From: Okeanomitos corallinicola TIOX110
Lineage (GTDB): Bacteria > Cyanobacteriota > Cyanobacteriia > Cyanobacteriales > Nostocaceae
NCBI RefSeq assembly: GCF_038050375.1
Contig: NZ_CP150886.1
Location: 2,211,318-2,275,317, forward strand
Direction: 5' to 3'
Length of the DNA: 64,000 nt
Made by a program: the position numbers and the translations under genes. The notes under the pieces are model-generated. The model made no database searches and was not told where the DNA came from. It worked only from the letters and a program-made list of their open reading frames with translations. Shown one piece after another: positions 39,908 to 48,870 of this stretch. How positions within the stretch are numbered: the first letter of the stretch is position 1; each line of letters starts with the position of its first letter.

Positions 39908-41956
39908 ATGCCACCTGACTATTCTGGTCAAATTTTGAGAGGACGTTCTTTTAAAGGTCAAAACCTCACAGGAGCTAACTTTAGCAACGCTGATATTAGA
40001 GGAGCAAATTTTACTAATGCTATTCTCATAGGTGCTGACTTTACAGGTGCTAAGGCTGGACTACCAAAGCGTTGGGTAATTGGGTTGCTGATAGCTACCT
40101 TGGTAATGTCTGTAATTTCAGCGTTTTTCTCAGTCCTTACCAGTGCATTAATAATATCTATTTTTCAGGGTGGTTTTGTTGAGGATAGTAGTGAAAGCTT
40201 TATTATTGGAATAACTAGCTTAGTTGCTGTAATAGTTTTTTTTATTATTGCTATTCGTAAGAGTTTAATTGCTGGAGCCATCGCCGGAGCCATCGCCGGA
40301 GTCATCGCCATCGCCGGAGCCATCGCCGGAGCCATCGCCGGAGCCTTCGCCATCGCCTTCGCCTTTGCCGGAGCCATCGCCGGAGCCATCGCCGGAGCCT
40401 TCGCCATCGCCGGAGCCATCGCCTTCGCCGGAGCCTTCGCCTTCGCCGGAGCCTTCGCCTTCGCCGGAGCCATCGCCTTCGCCGGAGCCTTCGCCTTCGC
40501 CGGAGCCATCGCCATCGCCGGAGCCGTAGTTTGTACACTATTTAGTGCTTATATAGGCTGGCGAAGTGTGAAAAGAGGGGAAAAAGATATTTGGATTCGC
40601 TCATTTGCCATTGCCTTTGCTGCTACAGGTGGCACAAGTTTTTATGGTGCTGATTTAACCGATGCTAATTTTACTGGTGCAACCCTAAAAAACACAGATT
40701 TCCGCACAGCAAATCTCACCCGCACTCGTTTTTATGAAGCGAAAGAACTTGATTTGGCTAGACCAGGTGAAACAATATTAGCTAACTGTGCTGTTCTCAA
40801 TTTGCTTGTGACTTTAAATGGTAGAGAAAAATCTTACCTTGGTGCAAACCTCAAAGGTGCAAATTTAATAGGTGCGGATTTAAAAACCGCTAATTTGAAA
40901 GGTGCTGATATTTTTGCAGCTACCTTTGCCGAAGCTATTTTAGAATATGCAAATTTGACTCTCACTCAAGCTGTAGGTACTAATTTCACCAAGGCTCAAA
41001 TGACGGGTGCTTGTGTGGAAGCTTGGAATATTGAAAGTACAACTATCTTAGATCATGTTGATTGTCGTTTTGTCTATCTTTTAGAAAATCCCAAACCTCA
41101 AACAGATGACCGTGAACGTCGTCCCAGTAGTGGTGATTTTCAGCCAGGAGAATTTACTAAATTATTTGAGGAGGTTCTGAATACTGTTGATTTGATTTTC
41201 CGAGATGGAATTGATTGGAAAGCTTTTGTTAATGCCTTTAAGGAGGTAGAAGTTCAAAATCAAGATGTAGAATTAGCTATCCAGAGTATTGAAAATAAAG
41301 GTGATGGGGTAGTTGTTGTTAAGGTTGCTGTTCCTGAAGGGACTGATAAGGAAAAGATTCACAGCGATTTTACCGAAAATTATCAATTAGCATTAGCAGC
41401 AGTAGAGGAAAAATATAAGGCATTATTACAAGCAAAAGATGAAGAAATTAATTTTCATCGTCAACAAAGTGGTAAAATTCCAGAAATGATTATGGCATTA
41501 GCCAAACAACCTATTAATATTGAAGTTAATAATAACCAGGGAAATAAAAATATGACTAACAGTAATGATTCCAGTCGTAAATTTGAGAATAGCGGAACTT
41601 TAAATAATAGCGGACAAATTAATTTAGGTGAAATCAGTGGTACGGTAACAAATACTATTAATGAATTACCATCTGCACCTGAACCAGAAAAACCAGGCAT
41701 TAAGGAATTATTAACCCAACTGCAAACAGCAATTGAAACCGATACAGATTTAACAGATAAAGATAAACAAAAGGCACTCAAACAAGTTAAATCTTTAGCT
41801 GAAGCTGCCCAAAATCCCCAAGAAAAAGAAGATTTAGCAGATACGGCAATCACAATGTTAAAAGGGGTTATTAGTGGTTTACCCAGTGCTGCAAGTTTAG
41901 TTAAACAATGCAGTCAAATTTTACCTTTAATTTCGAGTTTTTTGGGTTTGGGGTAG
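39908..41956 (+). CDS. Pentapeptide-repeat membrane protein with Ala/Gly tandem-repeat segment
   Basis: The protein has 682 residues. Pentapeptide repeats A(D/N)LxG lie at about 6-50 (FKGQNLTGANFSNADIRGANFTNA) and again near 244-275 and 309-375 (GANLKGANLIGADLKTANLKGADI). Two membrane helices (about 54-80 and 95-117) are followed by an uncharged AIAG/AFAG-repeat stretch (about 120-208), which may be an additional membrane or amyloid-like segment. After a second repeat block there is a soluble acidic region (about 400-510), then a low-complexity NSGTLNNSGQINLGEISG stretch. The C-terminal helical region ELLTQLQTAIETDTDLTD ... AITMLKGVISGLPSAASLVKQ resembles C-terminal domains attached to pentapeptide or effector-like proteins in cyanobacteria. 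Its function is unknown. Confidence 0.82.
   Translation: MPPDYSGQILRGRSFKGQNLTGANFSNADIRGANFTNAILIGADFTGAKAGLPKRWVIGLLIATLVMSVISAFFSVLTSALIISIFQGGFVEDSSESFIIGITSLVAVIVFFIIAIRKSLIAGAIAGAIAGVIAIAGAIAGAIAGAFAIAFAFAGAIAGAIAGAFAIAGAIAFAGAFAFAGAFAFAGAIAFAGAFAFAGAIAIAGAVVCTLFSAYIGWRSVKRGEKDIWIRSFAIAFAATGGTSFYGADLTDANFTGATLKNTDFRTANLTRTRFYEAKELDLARPGETILANCAVLNLLVTLNGREKSYLGANLKGANLIGADLKTANLKGADIFAATFAEAILEYANLTLTQAVGTNFTKAQMTGACVEAWNIESTTILDHVDCRFVYLLENPKPQTDDRERRPSSGDFQPGEFTKLFEEVLNTVDLIFRDGIDWKAFVNAFKEVEVQNQDVELAIQSIENKGDGVVVVKVAVPEGTDKEKIHSDFTENYQLALAAVEEKYKALLQAKDEEINFHRQQSGKIPEMIMALAKQPINIEVNNNQGNKNMTNSNDSSRKFENSGTLNNSGQINLGEISGTVTNTINELPSAPEPEKPGIKELLTQLQTAIETDTDLTDKDKQKALKQVKSLAEAAQNPQEKEDLADTAITMLKGVISGLPSAASLVKQCSQILPLISSFLGLG
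40269..40530 (+). repeat. GC-rich GCCATCGCCGGA-type tandem repeat within the pentapeptide gene
   Basis: Six-base units GCCATC, GCCGGA and GCCTTC alternate across about 260 bases, giving AIAG/AFAG repeats in frame 1. The region is much richer in GC than its surroundings. The units are multiples of three, so gains or losses keep the reading frame. Reads in other frames are open (Pro-Ser-Pro-Glu and Arg-rich) because of this repeat, and are not genes. Confidence 0.85.
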
Positions 41957-42165
41957 AAATGTTGTAGTTAGGACGGGTGGTAGAACCTCCTTTCAGCATT
42001 CCCAGTCTCAGACCGGAAGAGAATGGATAGAAAACATCTTCTAAAACTTCCCATAAATGTCATCATAGTAAATATCAAAACACTCAGCTATCAAGTTCAA
42101 ACCCAATTTTTTCCCAGCTGATACCTGATAGTTGACTACTAATCACGATAAAAGGAGATAAAACT

Positions 42166-42762
42166 ACGGTTTACGCACGTCCCTTAGCCCGGTTAATTGA
42201 ACAATTGCAACGTCTACCCGGAGTTGGTCCCAAGTCTGCCCAGCGTCTAGCGTTGCATATTTTAAAGCGTCCAGAATCAGAGGTTGAGGCTTTAGCACAG
42301 GCCTTGATTGATGCCAAAAAACAAGTAGGTTTATGTCAGGTTTGTTATCATCTCTCCTCTGAACCTGTATGTGATATCTGCCGTAACCTTAACCGGGATA
42401 ATACAACTATTTGTGTGGTTGCAGATTCCCGTGATGTGATTGCTTTGGAGAAAACCCGCGAATATAAGGGTAAGTATCATGTTTTGGGTGGGGTAATATC
42501 TCCAATGGATGGTATCGGTCCGGAACAGTTGACAATTCAAGCTTTAGTCAAAAGAGTTAGCCAGCAACAGCCAAAGGAAGTAATCATGGCTATTAGTCCC
42601 AGTGTGGAAGGGGAAACAACGACTTTATACTTAGGTCAGTTGTTGAAACCATTTACTAAGGTGACAAGAATTGCCTTTGGTTTACCAGTGGGTGGTGATT
42701 TGGAATATGCTGATGAAATTACCCTGGCTAGGGCTTTGGAAGGTCGCCGTGAGTTAGATTAG
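42166..42762 (+). CDS. recR: Recombination mediator RecR, apparent ACG start
   Basis: RecR works with RecF/RecO to load RecA at gapped DNA. The helix-hairpin-helix ([17 protein letters not shown]), C4 zinc finger ([16 protein letters not shown]) and TOPRIM segment ([17 protein letters not shown]) are all present. The N-terminal [10 protein letters not shown] helix preceding LPGVGPK is conserved in RecR, and it is in frame only if translation begins upstream of the first NTG (TTG 42205). The frame is open back to a stop at 42133, and AAAGGAG (42151-42157) ends 8 bases before ACG at 42166. ACG therefore most likely serves as the start. This gives 198 residues, the normal RecR length. Confidence 0.88.
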   Translation, partial: TVYARPLARLIEQLQRLPGVGPKSAQRLALHILKRPESEVEALAQALIDAKKQVGLCQVCYHLSSEPVCDICRNLNRDNTTICVVADSRDVIALEKTREYKGKYHVLGGVISPMDGIGPEQLTIQALVKRVSQQQPKEVIMAISPSVEGETTTLYLGQLLKPFTKVTRIAFGLPVGGDLEYADEITLARALEGRRELD

Positions 42763-43364
42763 GTTTGTAGAGGGTATTTTTGGGCAGGTATTTGATTAAA
42801 CTGTTGTAGTTTGTGCATTTTATTAAATAAATGCCAGCAGTATTCCTCTGGTAGTCCACAGGTAATCGCCCCTCTTAATACTACGTTAAAGTACCAGTCG
42901 TTAGGTGCTAATTCTTCTTTAAGTTTGTTGACTACTACGTATGTACGAACATTTTTATATGTTTGGTTTCGGCAGTGAATATCTACTATTTCTTGACTGT
43001 AGAGACCTTGGCTTACTCCTTCCCGTTTGTCTAGGTTGTCACTAAGTCGCAGAGGTAATTGATAAAGAACTCCTGTAACTAAGGATGTGGAATCTTTGAC
43101 AACATCTAAAACCCCACATTGACGATTGGGGGAATAACCATAAAATCTTAGTTGATATTCTTTTAATATTCCCGGTCCGATGACGTAAGGGTGGGTATTC
43201 TCTCCGAGGGATCGCTTTAAATCCACTGGACACATACAAGAACCATAGGCAAAATAATAAAATGTGGGTTCTTTTTGCCATAATTCTTCCTGTTGGTTCG
43301 CTATTTTGGCAGGATTTTGAGATGTTACCCAACTGTGTTTTACTTTTCCACTCTGATTACTCAT
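42759..43364 (-). CDS. Gamma-glutamylcyclotransferase family protein
   Basis: The GGCT fold signature YYFAYGSCM binds the substrate, and the catalytic Glu is in [28 protein letters not shown] and the VRTYVV strand complete the fold. Members cleave gamma-glutamyl amino acids or glutathione-derived peptides to 5-oxoproline, or act on related amine conjugates. At 201 residues it is a single-domain member. The N-terminal 30 residues (with a KEPTFYYFA boundary) are extra. Its stop overlaps the recR stop by two to three bases on the opposite strand, so the genes converge with no spacer. Confidence 0.8.
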   Translation of the reverse strand: MSNQSGKVKHSWVTSQNPAKIANQQEELWQKEPTFYYFAYGSCMCPVDLKRSLGENTHPYVIGPGILKEYQLRFYGYSPNRQCGVLDVVKDSTSLVTGVLYQLPLRLSDNLDKREGVSQGLYSQEIVDIHCRNQTYKNVRTYVVVNKLKEELAPNDWYFNVVLRGAITCGLPEEYCWHLFNKMHKLQQFNQIPAQKYPLQT

Positions 43365-43394
43365 CTAGCCCTGGCAGTGGTAAATTAAGAATAT

Positions 43395-43492
43395 TACAGC
43401 AGCTTTCAGATTATGCCTAACAGCAATCAAATCCTTTGTTTGTAAGGATCTTTGATTATTATTTGTACCTCATTGATCTGCAATGTGCTGTA
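43395..43492. repeat. MITE-like element, copy C (inverted)
   Basis: TACAGCAG (43395-43402) and GTGCTGTA (43485-43492) bound this copy, with one mismatch. On the reverse strand it has the body TTGCAGATCAATGAGGTAC, shared with copies A and B. The interior is otherwise different, as in decayed MITEs. It sits in the promoter region between the divergently transcribed GGCT-like and PBP4-like genes. Confidence 0.6.
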
Positions 43493-43612
43493 TCCATCAC
43501 TTTATGATAATACAAATTTCCATCTAAATATAGATATTTTTATGAATTTATCATGACTTTATGAGTTTTTTGCTTATAAAATACTATATTCGGGAATACC
43601 AACTGACAAATT

Positions 43613-45079
43613 ATGTTTTATAAAAACGTCTCTATTAGCCTAATTTCGTTACTTATAGGCATCCAATTTAATTTAGACCAACAAATAGCCCAAGCACAAA
43701 CCAGAAACCAACAAATAACTAACCAAAAATCTATTTGTCCTGCTCAATTATCATCTTCTATAGATAATATTATTAACCGTCCCGTATTTAAAAGGATGCG
43801 TTGGGGAATTTTAATTAAACCCCTATCATCGCCACAAAATCTTTATAGTCAAGAATCAGAAAAATATTTTATTCCTGCATCTAATACTAAACTTTTTACA
43901 ACTGCGGCCGCATTACAAAAACTAGGGGCAAATTTTCGGATTCGCACTTCTGTTTATCAAGATGCTGATGGTGTTTTAAGGGTTGTAGGTAGGGGAGATC
44001 CAAGTTTAAAAAATGAACAATTAACAATATTAGCAAAGCAATTATATCAAAAAGGTATTCGGGAAGTTGATCAATTAATTGCTGATGATAGTTATTTTAA
44101 GGGTGATGTAGTTCATCCGAGTTGGCAATGGGAGGATGTACAGTTTTATTATGGCGCCCCTGTGAATAGTTTGATTGTGAATGAAAATGCTGCTGTGATC
44201 AATTTGTTACCTCAAAAAGTTGGAGAAACTTTAAAAATTAATTGGTCTAATCCCCTAGAATCTTATAAATGGCAGGTTAAAAATAGTTCTGTTACTACTC
44301 AGGAAAATGAATCGGGTGTTGTGGAAGTCAGTCGAGATTTACAAGGACAGACTTTAAAAATTAAGGGAAATTTACCTGTAAATGCAAAGCCAGATATTAC
44401 AGCTATTGCGGTTTTTGATCCAGTAGATAATTTCATCAGCCATTTTCGAGTAAGTCTATTAAAGGAAGGAATTAGAGTTAAAAAAACATCCATTAATAAT
44501 AGTGATAAAAAAGATCAAGAAATAGCTGCTATTGAATCTCCATTGTTATCTGATCTATTAGTAGAAATCAATAGTAACAGTAATAATTTATTTGCTGAGG
44601 CTATACTGAAAACATTAGGTAGTCAACAACTATTAAAGGCAAATCAAACTACGATTGATGCTGGGTTAGAGGTTTTAAATTCTACGTTAACTGAATTAGG
44701 AATTGAACCTAATAGTTATATGATTATGGATGGTTCTGGGTTATCCCGGAAAAATTTAATTAGTCCAGAAGCTACGGTAAAACTTTTACAAGTGATGGGA
44801 ATATCTAACCAAGCAGAAATATTTCGTGCTTCTTTACCTGTTGCTGGTGTAAGTGGTAGTTTAAAAAATCGGTTTTTAAATACTTCTGCTCAGGGAATTG
44901 TCCAAGCAAAAACAGGGACGATGATGGGTGTCGTTTCCCTTGCTGGTTATGTGAATGTTCCCAATTACGAACCTGTTGTTTTCAGTATTATGGTAAATCA
45001 ATCTGCACAACCTGCAAGTGTGGTCAGGAAAGCTATGGATGAAATTGTAGTTCTATTAACACAGTTAAAAAGGTGTTAA
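43613..45079 (+). CDS. dacB: D-alanyl-D-alanine carboxypeptidase/endopeptidase (PBP4-type, S13)
   Basis: The signal peptide (SISLISLLIGIQFNLDQQIAQA) exports it to the periplasm. The active-site motifs of the S13 family are all present: SxxK in ASNTKLFTTAAALQ, SxN in NSNSNNLFAEAIL, and KTG in QAKTGTMMGVVSLAGYVN. At 488 residues the length matches DacB, including the insertion domain between SxxK and SxN. It cleaves D-Ala-D-Ala or cross-links in peptidoglycan. The start ATG is at 43613. Confidence 0.92.
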   Translation: MFYKNVSISLISLLIGIQFNLDQQIAQAQTRNQQITNQKSICPAQLSSSIDNIINRPVFKRMRWGILIKPLSSPQNLYSQESEKYFIPASNTKLFTTAAALQKLGANFRIRTSVYQDADGVLRVVGRGDPSLKNEQLTILAKQLYQKGIREVDQLIADDSYFKGDVVHPSWQWEDVQFYYGAPVNSLIVNENAAVINLLPQKVGETLKINWSNPLESYKWQVKNSSVTTQENESGVVEVSRDLQGQTLKIKGNLPVNAKPDITAIAVFDPVDNFISHFRVSLLKEGIRVKKTSINNSDKKDQEIAAIESPLLSDLLVEINSNSNNLFAEAILKTLGSQQLLKANQTTIDAGLEVLNSTLTELGIEPNSYMIMDGSGLSRKNLISPEATVKLLQVMGISNQAEIFRASLPVAGVSGSLKNRFLNTSAQGIVQAKTGTMMGVVSLAGYVNVPNYEPVVFSIMVNQSAQPASVVRKAMDEIVVLLTQLKRC

Positions 45080-45087
45080 TTAACCAA

Positions 45088-45172
45088 CGGAGAAGGGGAG
45101 ATTCGAACTCCCGGAGGTTTTAGCCTCATCCGATTTCAAGTCGGACGCATTCGACCACTCTGCCACCTCTCC
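45088..45172 (-). tRNA. tRNA-Ser(UGA)
   Basis: Reading the minus strand from 45172 gives GGAGAGGTGGCAGAGTGG..., a D-arm with GTGGCAGAGTGGTCGAATGC, anticodon loop CTTGAAA (anticodon TGA), a long serine-type variable arm (GAGGCTAAAACCTC), and T-loop GTTCGAATC. The acceptor stem GGAGAGG pairs with CTTCTCC (one G-U), with discriminator G. The gene is 85 bases long, with no intron seen and CCA not encoded. It lies 8 bases beyond the end of the PBP4-type gene on the opposite strand. Confidence 0.95.
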
Positions 45173-45230
45173 AATTTGTCTGTCAGTTTGCCTAAACAAA
45201 AAATCTGACAGATAATATCATAGCATATAT

Positions 45231-46160
45231 TTACAGAATTGTCACTGCTGAGGGGGAGGAATTATAAAAAATTTCTTCAGTGACTATTTTGTAGTTGCTA
45301 TCTACCCAAACTAGAGAAGCTTTTTGTAGGACACCTGATTCTAAAGTTGCTAGAGAAAGATTCCGCAGTTTTACACCGTCTTTTTCGATAATGCGGGGGA
45401 CATTGGCTGCATTCAGGTAAATTGTTCCCTCTGGACTTGTCACAATGGCTTTGCGGAACACCTTTTTTGTATGCCGAAGGTTGCGGTGCATATGTCCGAA
45501 GGTGACTAGGGCAACATTTTTATTCATGGTGAGAGTTTGAGAAATAGCTGCTGCTAAGTCTGGATCACCGAAGTCTCCACCGATGGGGTGCCAATCTTTA
45601 CCGCAAGGGTCTTCTGGGCGATCGCCTAAACCGCTTGGCCCATTGTGTCCCAGGAAAATTATATTGTCACAGGCAGCACTTTTGACAACTTCTACTATTT
45701 TCTCGGTGGATTGTTCCAAGGTGCCGATACCGTACCTTTGCTTACAGATATCTGCAAATCTCCATTCTGAACCACCCCAGGTAAAAGGACGACCACCGAC
45801 TACTGTTAAATTCCAATCTGGAAAATCTAACTTACTAAAGCCTACATGGGTAGATCCTAATAAGTCTAGTTGTGCTTGTACTCTGTCTTCTTTGGTGCGA
45901 TCGTAGGGACATTTTTTGCGTCCCCATTCTGTGGCAGTGTACCAAGCATCATGGTTTCCCATCACTACTGCTTTGGGAATATCCAAGGATGCGATCGCTC
46001 TCACCACATCTACTGATTCATTCCCAAAATCTCCCACAAACAAAGCTAAGTCCACACCCAAATGTTTGAGTGCTATACCGTCTTCTACTTCCCATTGATC
46101 GTGAACATCGCCAATTACAGCAATTTTCAAGGTTGTTAATTGATTTTTCTGACTGGTCAT
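45231..46160 (-). CDS. Metallophosphoesterase, TIGR04168-like cyanobacterial family
   Basis: The calcineurin-like metal-binding motifs occur in order: GDVHD, VGDFGNE, MGNHDAW, LGHNGPSG and TFGHMHR. These ligate two metals, so the protein probably hydrolyses a phosphate ester or phosphodiester. The 309-residue length and absence of a signal peptide point to a cytoplasmic enzyme. I recall this cyanobacterial subfamily as TIGR04168, but the substrate is unknown. It is transcribed away from nadA, whose start is about 170 bases from its own ATG at 46160. Confidence 0.85.
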   Translation of the reverse strand: MTSQKNQLTTLKIAVIGDVHDQWEVEDGIALKHLGVDLALFVGDFGNESVDVVRAIASLDIPKAVVMGNHDAWYTATEWGRKKCPYDRTKEDRVQAQLDLLGSTHVGFSKLDFPDWNLTVVGGRPFTWGGSEWRFADICKQRYGIGTLEQSTEKIVEVVKSAACDNIIFLGHNGPSGLGDRPEDPCGKDWHPIGGDFGDPDLAAAISQTLTMNKNVALVTFGHMHRNLRHTKKVFRKAIVTSPEGTIYLNAANVPRIIEKDGVKLRNLSLATLESGVLQKASLVWVDSNYKIVTEEIFYNSSPSAVTIL

Positions 46161-46333
46161 GCCACTTTAAAAAGCCGTATATCTCCAGGATAAGGGACTT
46201 CCTAAAAAATAAACAATCGTTCTTGGGCATGGGGCATCGGGTATATTCACCAATCACCAGTCACCCATTTTTGGTGAAAACTACTATAATTAGATTATAA
46301 GGGGAAAAAACTTACACAAAGCAGTTACTAATT

Positions 46334-47296
46334 GTGTTTACAAATACCATAGCTCGACCACAAGCTACACTACCACTAGATTTATTTGCTGCCATTGAGG
46401 ATCTGAAAAAAGAACTCAATGCGGTGATATTAGCTCATTACTATCAAGATCCAGATATACAAGATATTGCTGATTTTATTGGCGATTCTTTACAATTAGC
46501 AAGAGCCGCTGCCCAAACTAACGCAGATGTGATTGTGTTTGCCGGTGTTCACTTTATGGCGGAAACGGCAAAAATCCTCAATCCTGATAAATTGGTATTG
46601 TTGCCAGATTTAGATGCAGGTTGTTCTTTAGCTGATAGTTGTCCTCCTGATCAGTTTGCTGCATTTAAAGCTGCACATCCAGATCATTTAGTAATTTCTT
46701 ATATTAACTGCTCTGCCGAAATTAAGGCCATGAGCGATATCATCTGCACCAGTTCCAATGCTGTGAAAATTGTGGAACAAATACCTGAAGATCAACCAAT
46801 TATTTTTGCACCAGATCGGAATTTGGGCAGGTATGTAATGCAGCAAACTGGCCGGGATATGGTGTTATGGCAAGGTAGCTGTATTGTTCATGAAACTTTT
46901 TCTGAGCGGAAAATTGTCGAGTTAAAAACTATACATCCTGAAGCGGAGGCGATCGCCCACCCAGAATGTGAAACCAGTGTGTTACGTCACGCCAGTTATA
47001 TTGGCTCTACCGCAGCTTTATTGAATTATTGTCAAACCAGCCCTAGTCAGGAGTTTATCGTGGCTACAGAGCCAGGAATCATCCACCAGATGCAAAAATT
47101 AGCTCCTGGTAAACACTTTATTCCTGCACCTCCTGAGAATAATTGCAACTGCAACGAATGTCCATTTATGCGGTTAAACACCTTAGAAAAATTGTATCTA
47201 GCAATGAAAAACCGCACCCCGGAAATTACTATGTCAGAAGATATCCGACTAGCAGCACTCAAACCTATGCAAAGGATGTTGGAAATGAGTGTTTAA
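46334..47296 (+). CDS. nadA: Quinolinate synthase A
   Basis: NadA condenses iminoaspartate with dihydroxyacetone phosphate to make quinolinate in de novo NAD synthesis, using a [4Fe-4S] cluster held by three Cys. Those cysteines are seen in [12 protein letters not shown], in [10 protein letters not shown] and in [11 protein letters not shown]. The [20 protein letters not shown] opening and [23 protein letters not shown] central strand match. At 320 residues it is full length. The start is GTG at 46334 with no strong ribosome-binding site; the next in-frame ATG is far inside the domain. Confidence 0.95.
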   Translation: MFTNTIARPQATLPLDLFAAIEDLKKELNAVILAHYYQDPDIQDIADFIGDSLQLARAAAQTNADVIVFAGVHFMAETAKILNPDKLVLLPDLDAGCSLADSCPPDQFAAFKAAHPDHLVISYINCSAEIKAMSDIICTSSNAVKIVEQIPEDQPIIFAPDRNLGRYVMQQTGRDMVLWQGSCIVHETFSERKIVELKTIHPEAEAIAHPECETSVLRHASYIGSTAALLNYCQTSPSQEFIVATEPGIIHQMQKLAPGKHFIPAPPENNCNCNECPFMRLNTLEKLYLAMKNRTPEITMSEDIRLAALKPMQRMLEMSV

Positions 47297-47346
47297 GTAG
47301 GAGAACAAGGAGTCAGGAAAATAATAATAAATTTCTTCCTAATTCC

Positions 47347-48291
47347 CTATTCCCCACTCCTTTTCTCCGCTTCTTCTTCCGCTGTTTTACTGTATTCTTT
47401 ATATAATTTTGTGCGAATTTGTGCCTCTTGATGGCGGGGGTGACTGGAGGGAACTTTATTCATTAAATCAGATGCTCTTTGCCAGGTAGCAGCTAACTCT
47501 AACCACTGAGTTCTTGTGATAGCAGTTTTTCCATTTGCAGAGGCTATGTTAGCTAATCTTACTGCCTCTGCAAAGCTATCATCACTGTTAGAGTTAGTCT
47601 GGCTTTTGTCTGTAGCAGATGATGATCTTTGTGATTGCAATTCGTTTTCTGTTGGCACAGAAGTGGATATTTGTATTGGTAAGAGATTGTTTAAGATTTT
47701 GACTAAACGGGTGTTACCCAATCCGTAGATGATGATGATTGTACATAAAATAGTTGAACCAATCATCAGTCTTTTAGTAGCTATTTGCTGTTTATTTTTG
47801 AGGTTTAATAAAGATAGAGATTGAGGTGAAATTGGTTTTCCTATTTTCAGGGAAAGGGATTTAAAATCCTGAATTAATTGTTGAAAAATACCGGGTTGAG
47901 ATAAGATAATTTCCTGTGACCAAAGTAGTTGATTTTCACGGTCTCTGTTAATTTCTTCTAACCACAATAGTTGTTCTTCCCGCACAATACGACTATTAAT
48001 ATTAACCTTGCGAATATTGCGAGGTGCAATAGATTCTAATATTTGCTGGATCTTTTCTACTAGAATAGATTCCTCTAGTTGTTCTACTGTAGGAGCTTCA
48101 CACAAAAGTTGTAAGACACCGTTAGCAAAAACTGCTCTGGTTCTGACACCGGAGGTAAGTAGCTTTTCGTTTAATATCTGAATAATGGCGGCAACACTGC
48201 CCTGATGAGCTTGCCCAGCGATATCATTAATTTTATCTGACATTGGATTTTGAGTTGTTGCTCTTGCACCCTGGACTGTTTCCTGACTCAT
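47347..48291 (-). CDS. Conserved cyanobacterial protein with one membrane helix, unknown function
   Basis: The 314-residue protein has a soluble N-terminal region (about 1-160: DIAGQAHQGSVAAIIQILNEKLLTSGVRTRAVF ... RNIRKVNINSRIVREEQLLWLEEI) that resembles a repeated cyanobacterial domain found before membrane helices. One transmembrane segment follows at about 172-192 (MIGSTILCTIIIIYGLGN). The C-terminal part is helical, ending in a charged coiled-coil. No enzymatic motif was seen. It converges on nadA, with the stop 50 bases past it. Confidence 0.6.
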   Translation of the reverse strand: MSQETVQGARATTQNPMSDKINDIAGQAHQGSVAAIIQILNEKLLTSGVRTRAVFANGVLQLLCEAPTVEQLEESILVEKIQQILESIAPRNIRKVNINSRIVREEQLLWLEEINRDRENQLLWSQEIILSQPGIFQQLIQDFKSLSLKIGKPISPQSLSLLNLKNKQQIATKRLMIGSTILCTIIIIYGLGNTRLVKILNNLLPIQISTSVPTENELQSQRSSSATDKSQTNSNSDDSFAEAVRLANIASANGKTAITRTQWLELAATWQRASDLMNKVPSSHPRHQEAQIRTKLYKEYSKTAEEEAEKRSGE

Positions 48292-48484
48292 GAATTTGGG
48301 GATTCTGTTGTTGGGATCTTGACCTAGTTTAAGATTTTATGGGTAAATTACAGAAGTTGCCAGATAAGTCATCTCTACATAGGATGAAAAGCCCAGAGTT
48401 GAAAGCAAAAAAACTTCCTGGTTATTTGAGCTTAGAATTAACTAAACCAACTAAAGTGTATTAATACGATTAGTTTTCTTTTTA

Positions 48485-48865
48485 TTAATCTGCTGCACTA
48501 ACTAAAGATACAAGATATTGATTTAGACTTACTCCTTCTCTTTTTGCACTTTCAGCTAAACGATGATGTAATGATTTAGGTAAGCGTAGCAGTAGTTTAC
48601 CGCTATAGCTATCATCGGTACTGGGTAAAGGAATGTTATCTCCAGCTTCATAAGCAGTTTCTATCCACAATTCTCGCGCTTCATTGATATTTGTCATTGT
48701 TTCTTCTAGTGTTTCTCCTTGAGTGAGACAACCGGGTAATTCTTTGATTTGTGCTACATATCCCCCTTCTGCATCTGGGTAAAGGGTGACTGGATATTGA
48801 AAGTTTAAATAATATTCTAGGGATGGTTTTTCAATCTGCTTGTTCGTCTGGTTCAATGTTTTCAT
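48485..48865 (-). CDS. HicB-like antitoxin/UPF0150 protein
   Basis: The N-terminal half matches the HicB RNase-H-like fold (YYLNFQYPVTLYPDAEGGYVAQIKELPGCLTQGETLEETMTNINEARELWIETA). The C-terminus has a ribbon-helix-helix-type motif (LRLPKSLHHRLAESAKREGVSLNQYLVSLV). HicB antitoxins repress their operon and neutralise HicA. No hicA is seen beside it. The preceding gene on this strand is Uma2, and the gap is 5 bases, so the two are probably cotranscribed. It may be an orphan or a regulator for the Uma2 gene. Confidence 0.82.
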   Translation of the reverse strand: MKTLNQTNKQIEKPSLEYYLNFQYPVTLYPDAEGGYVAQIKELPGCLTQGETLEETMTNINEARELWIETAYEAGDNIPLPSTDDSYSGKLLLRLPKSLHHRLAESAKREGVSLNQYLVSLVSAAD

Positions 48866-48870
48866 AATTA

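Noticed and set aside
40165-40538. Open frames with Pro-Ser-Pro-Glu, Lys-Ala-Pro-Ala or Arg-rich repeats across the repeat region
   Set aside because: They are shadows produced by the GC-rich tandem repeat, which has no stops in any frame. Only the pentapeptide frame continues into conserved protein.
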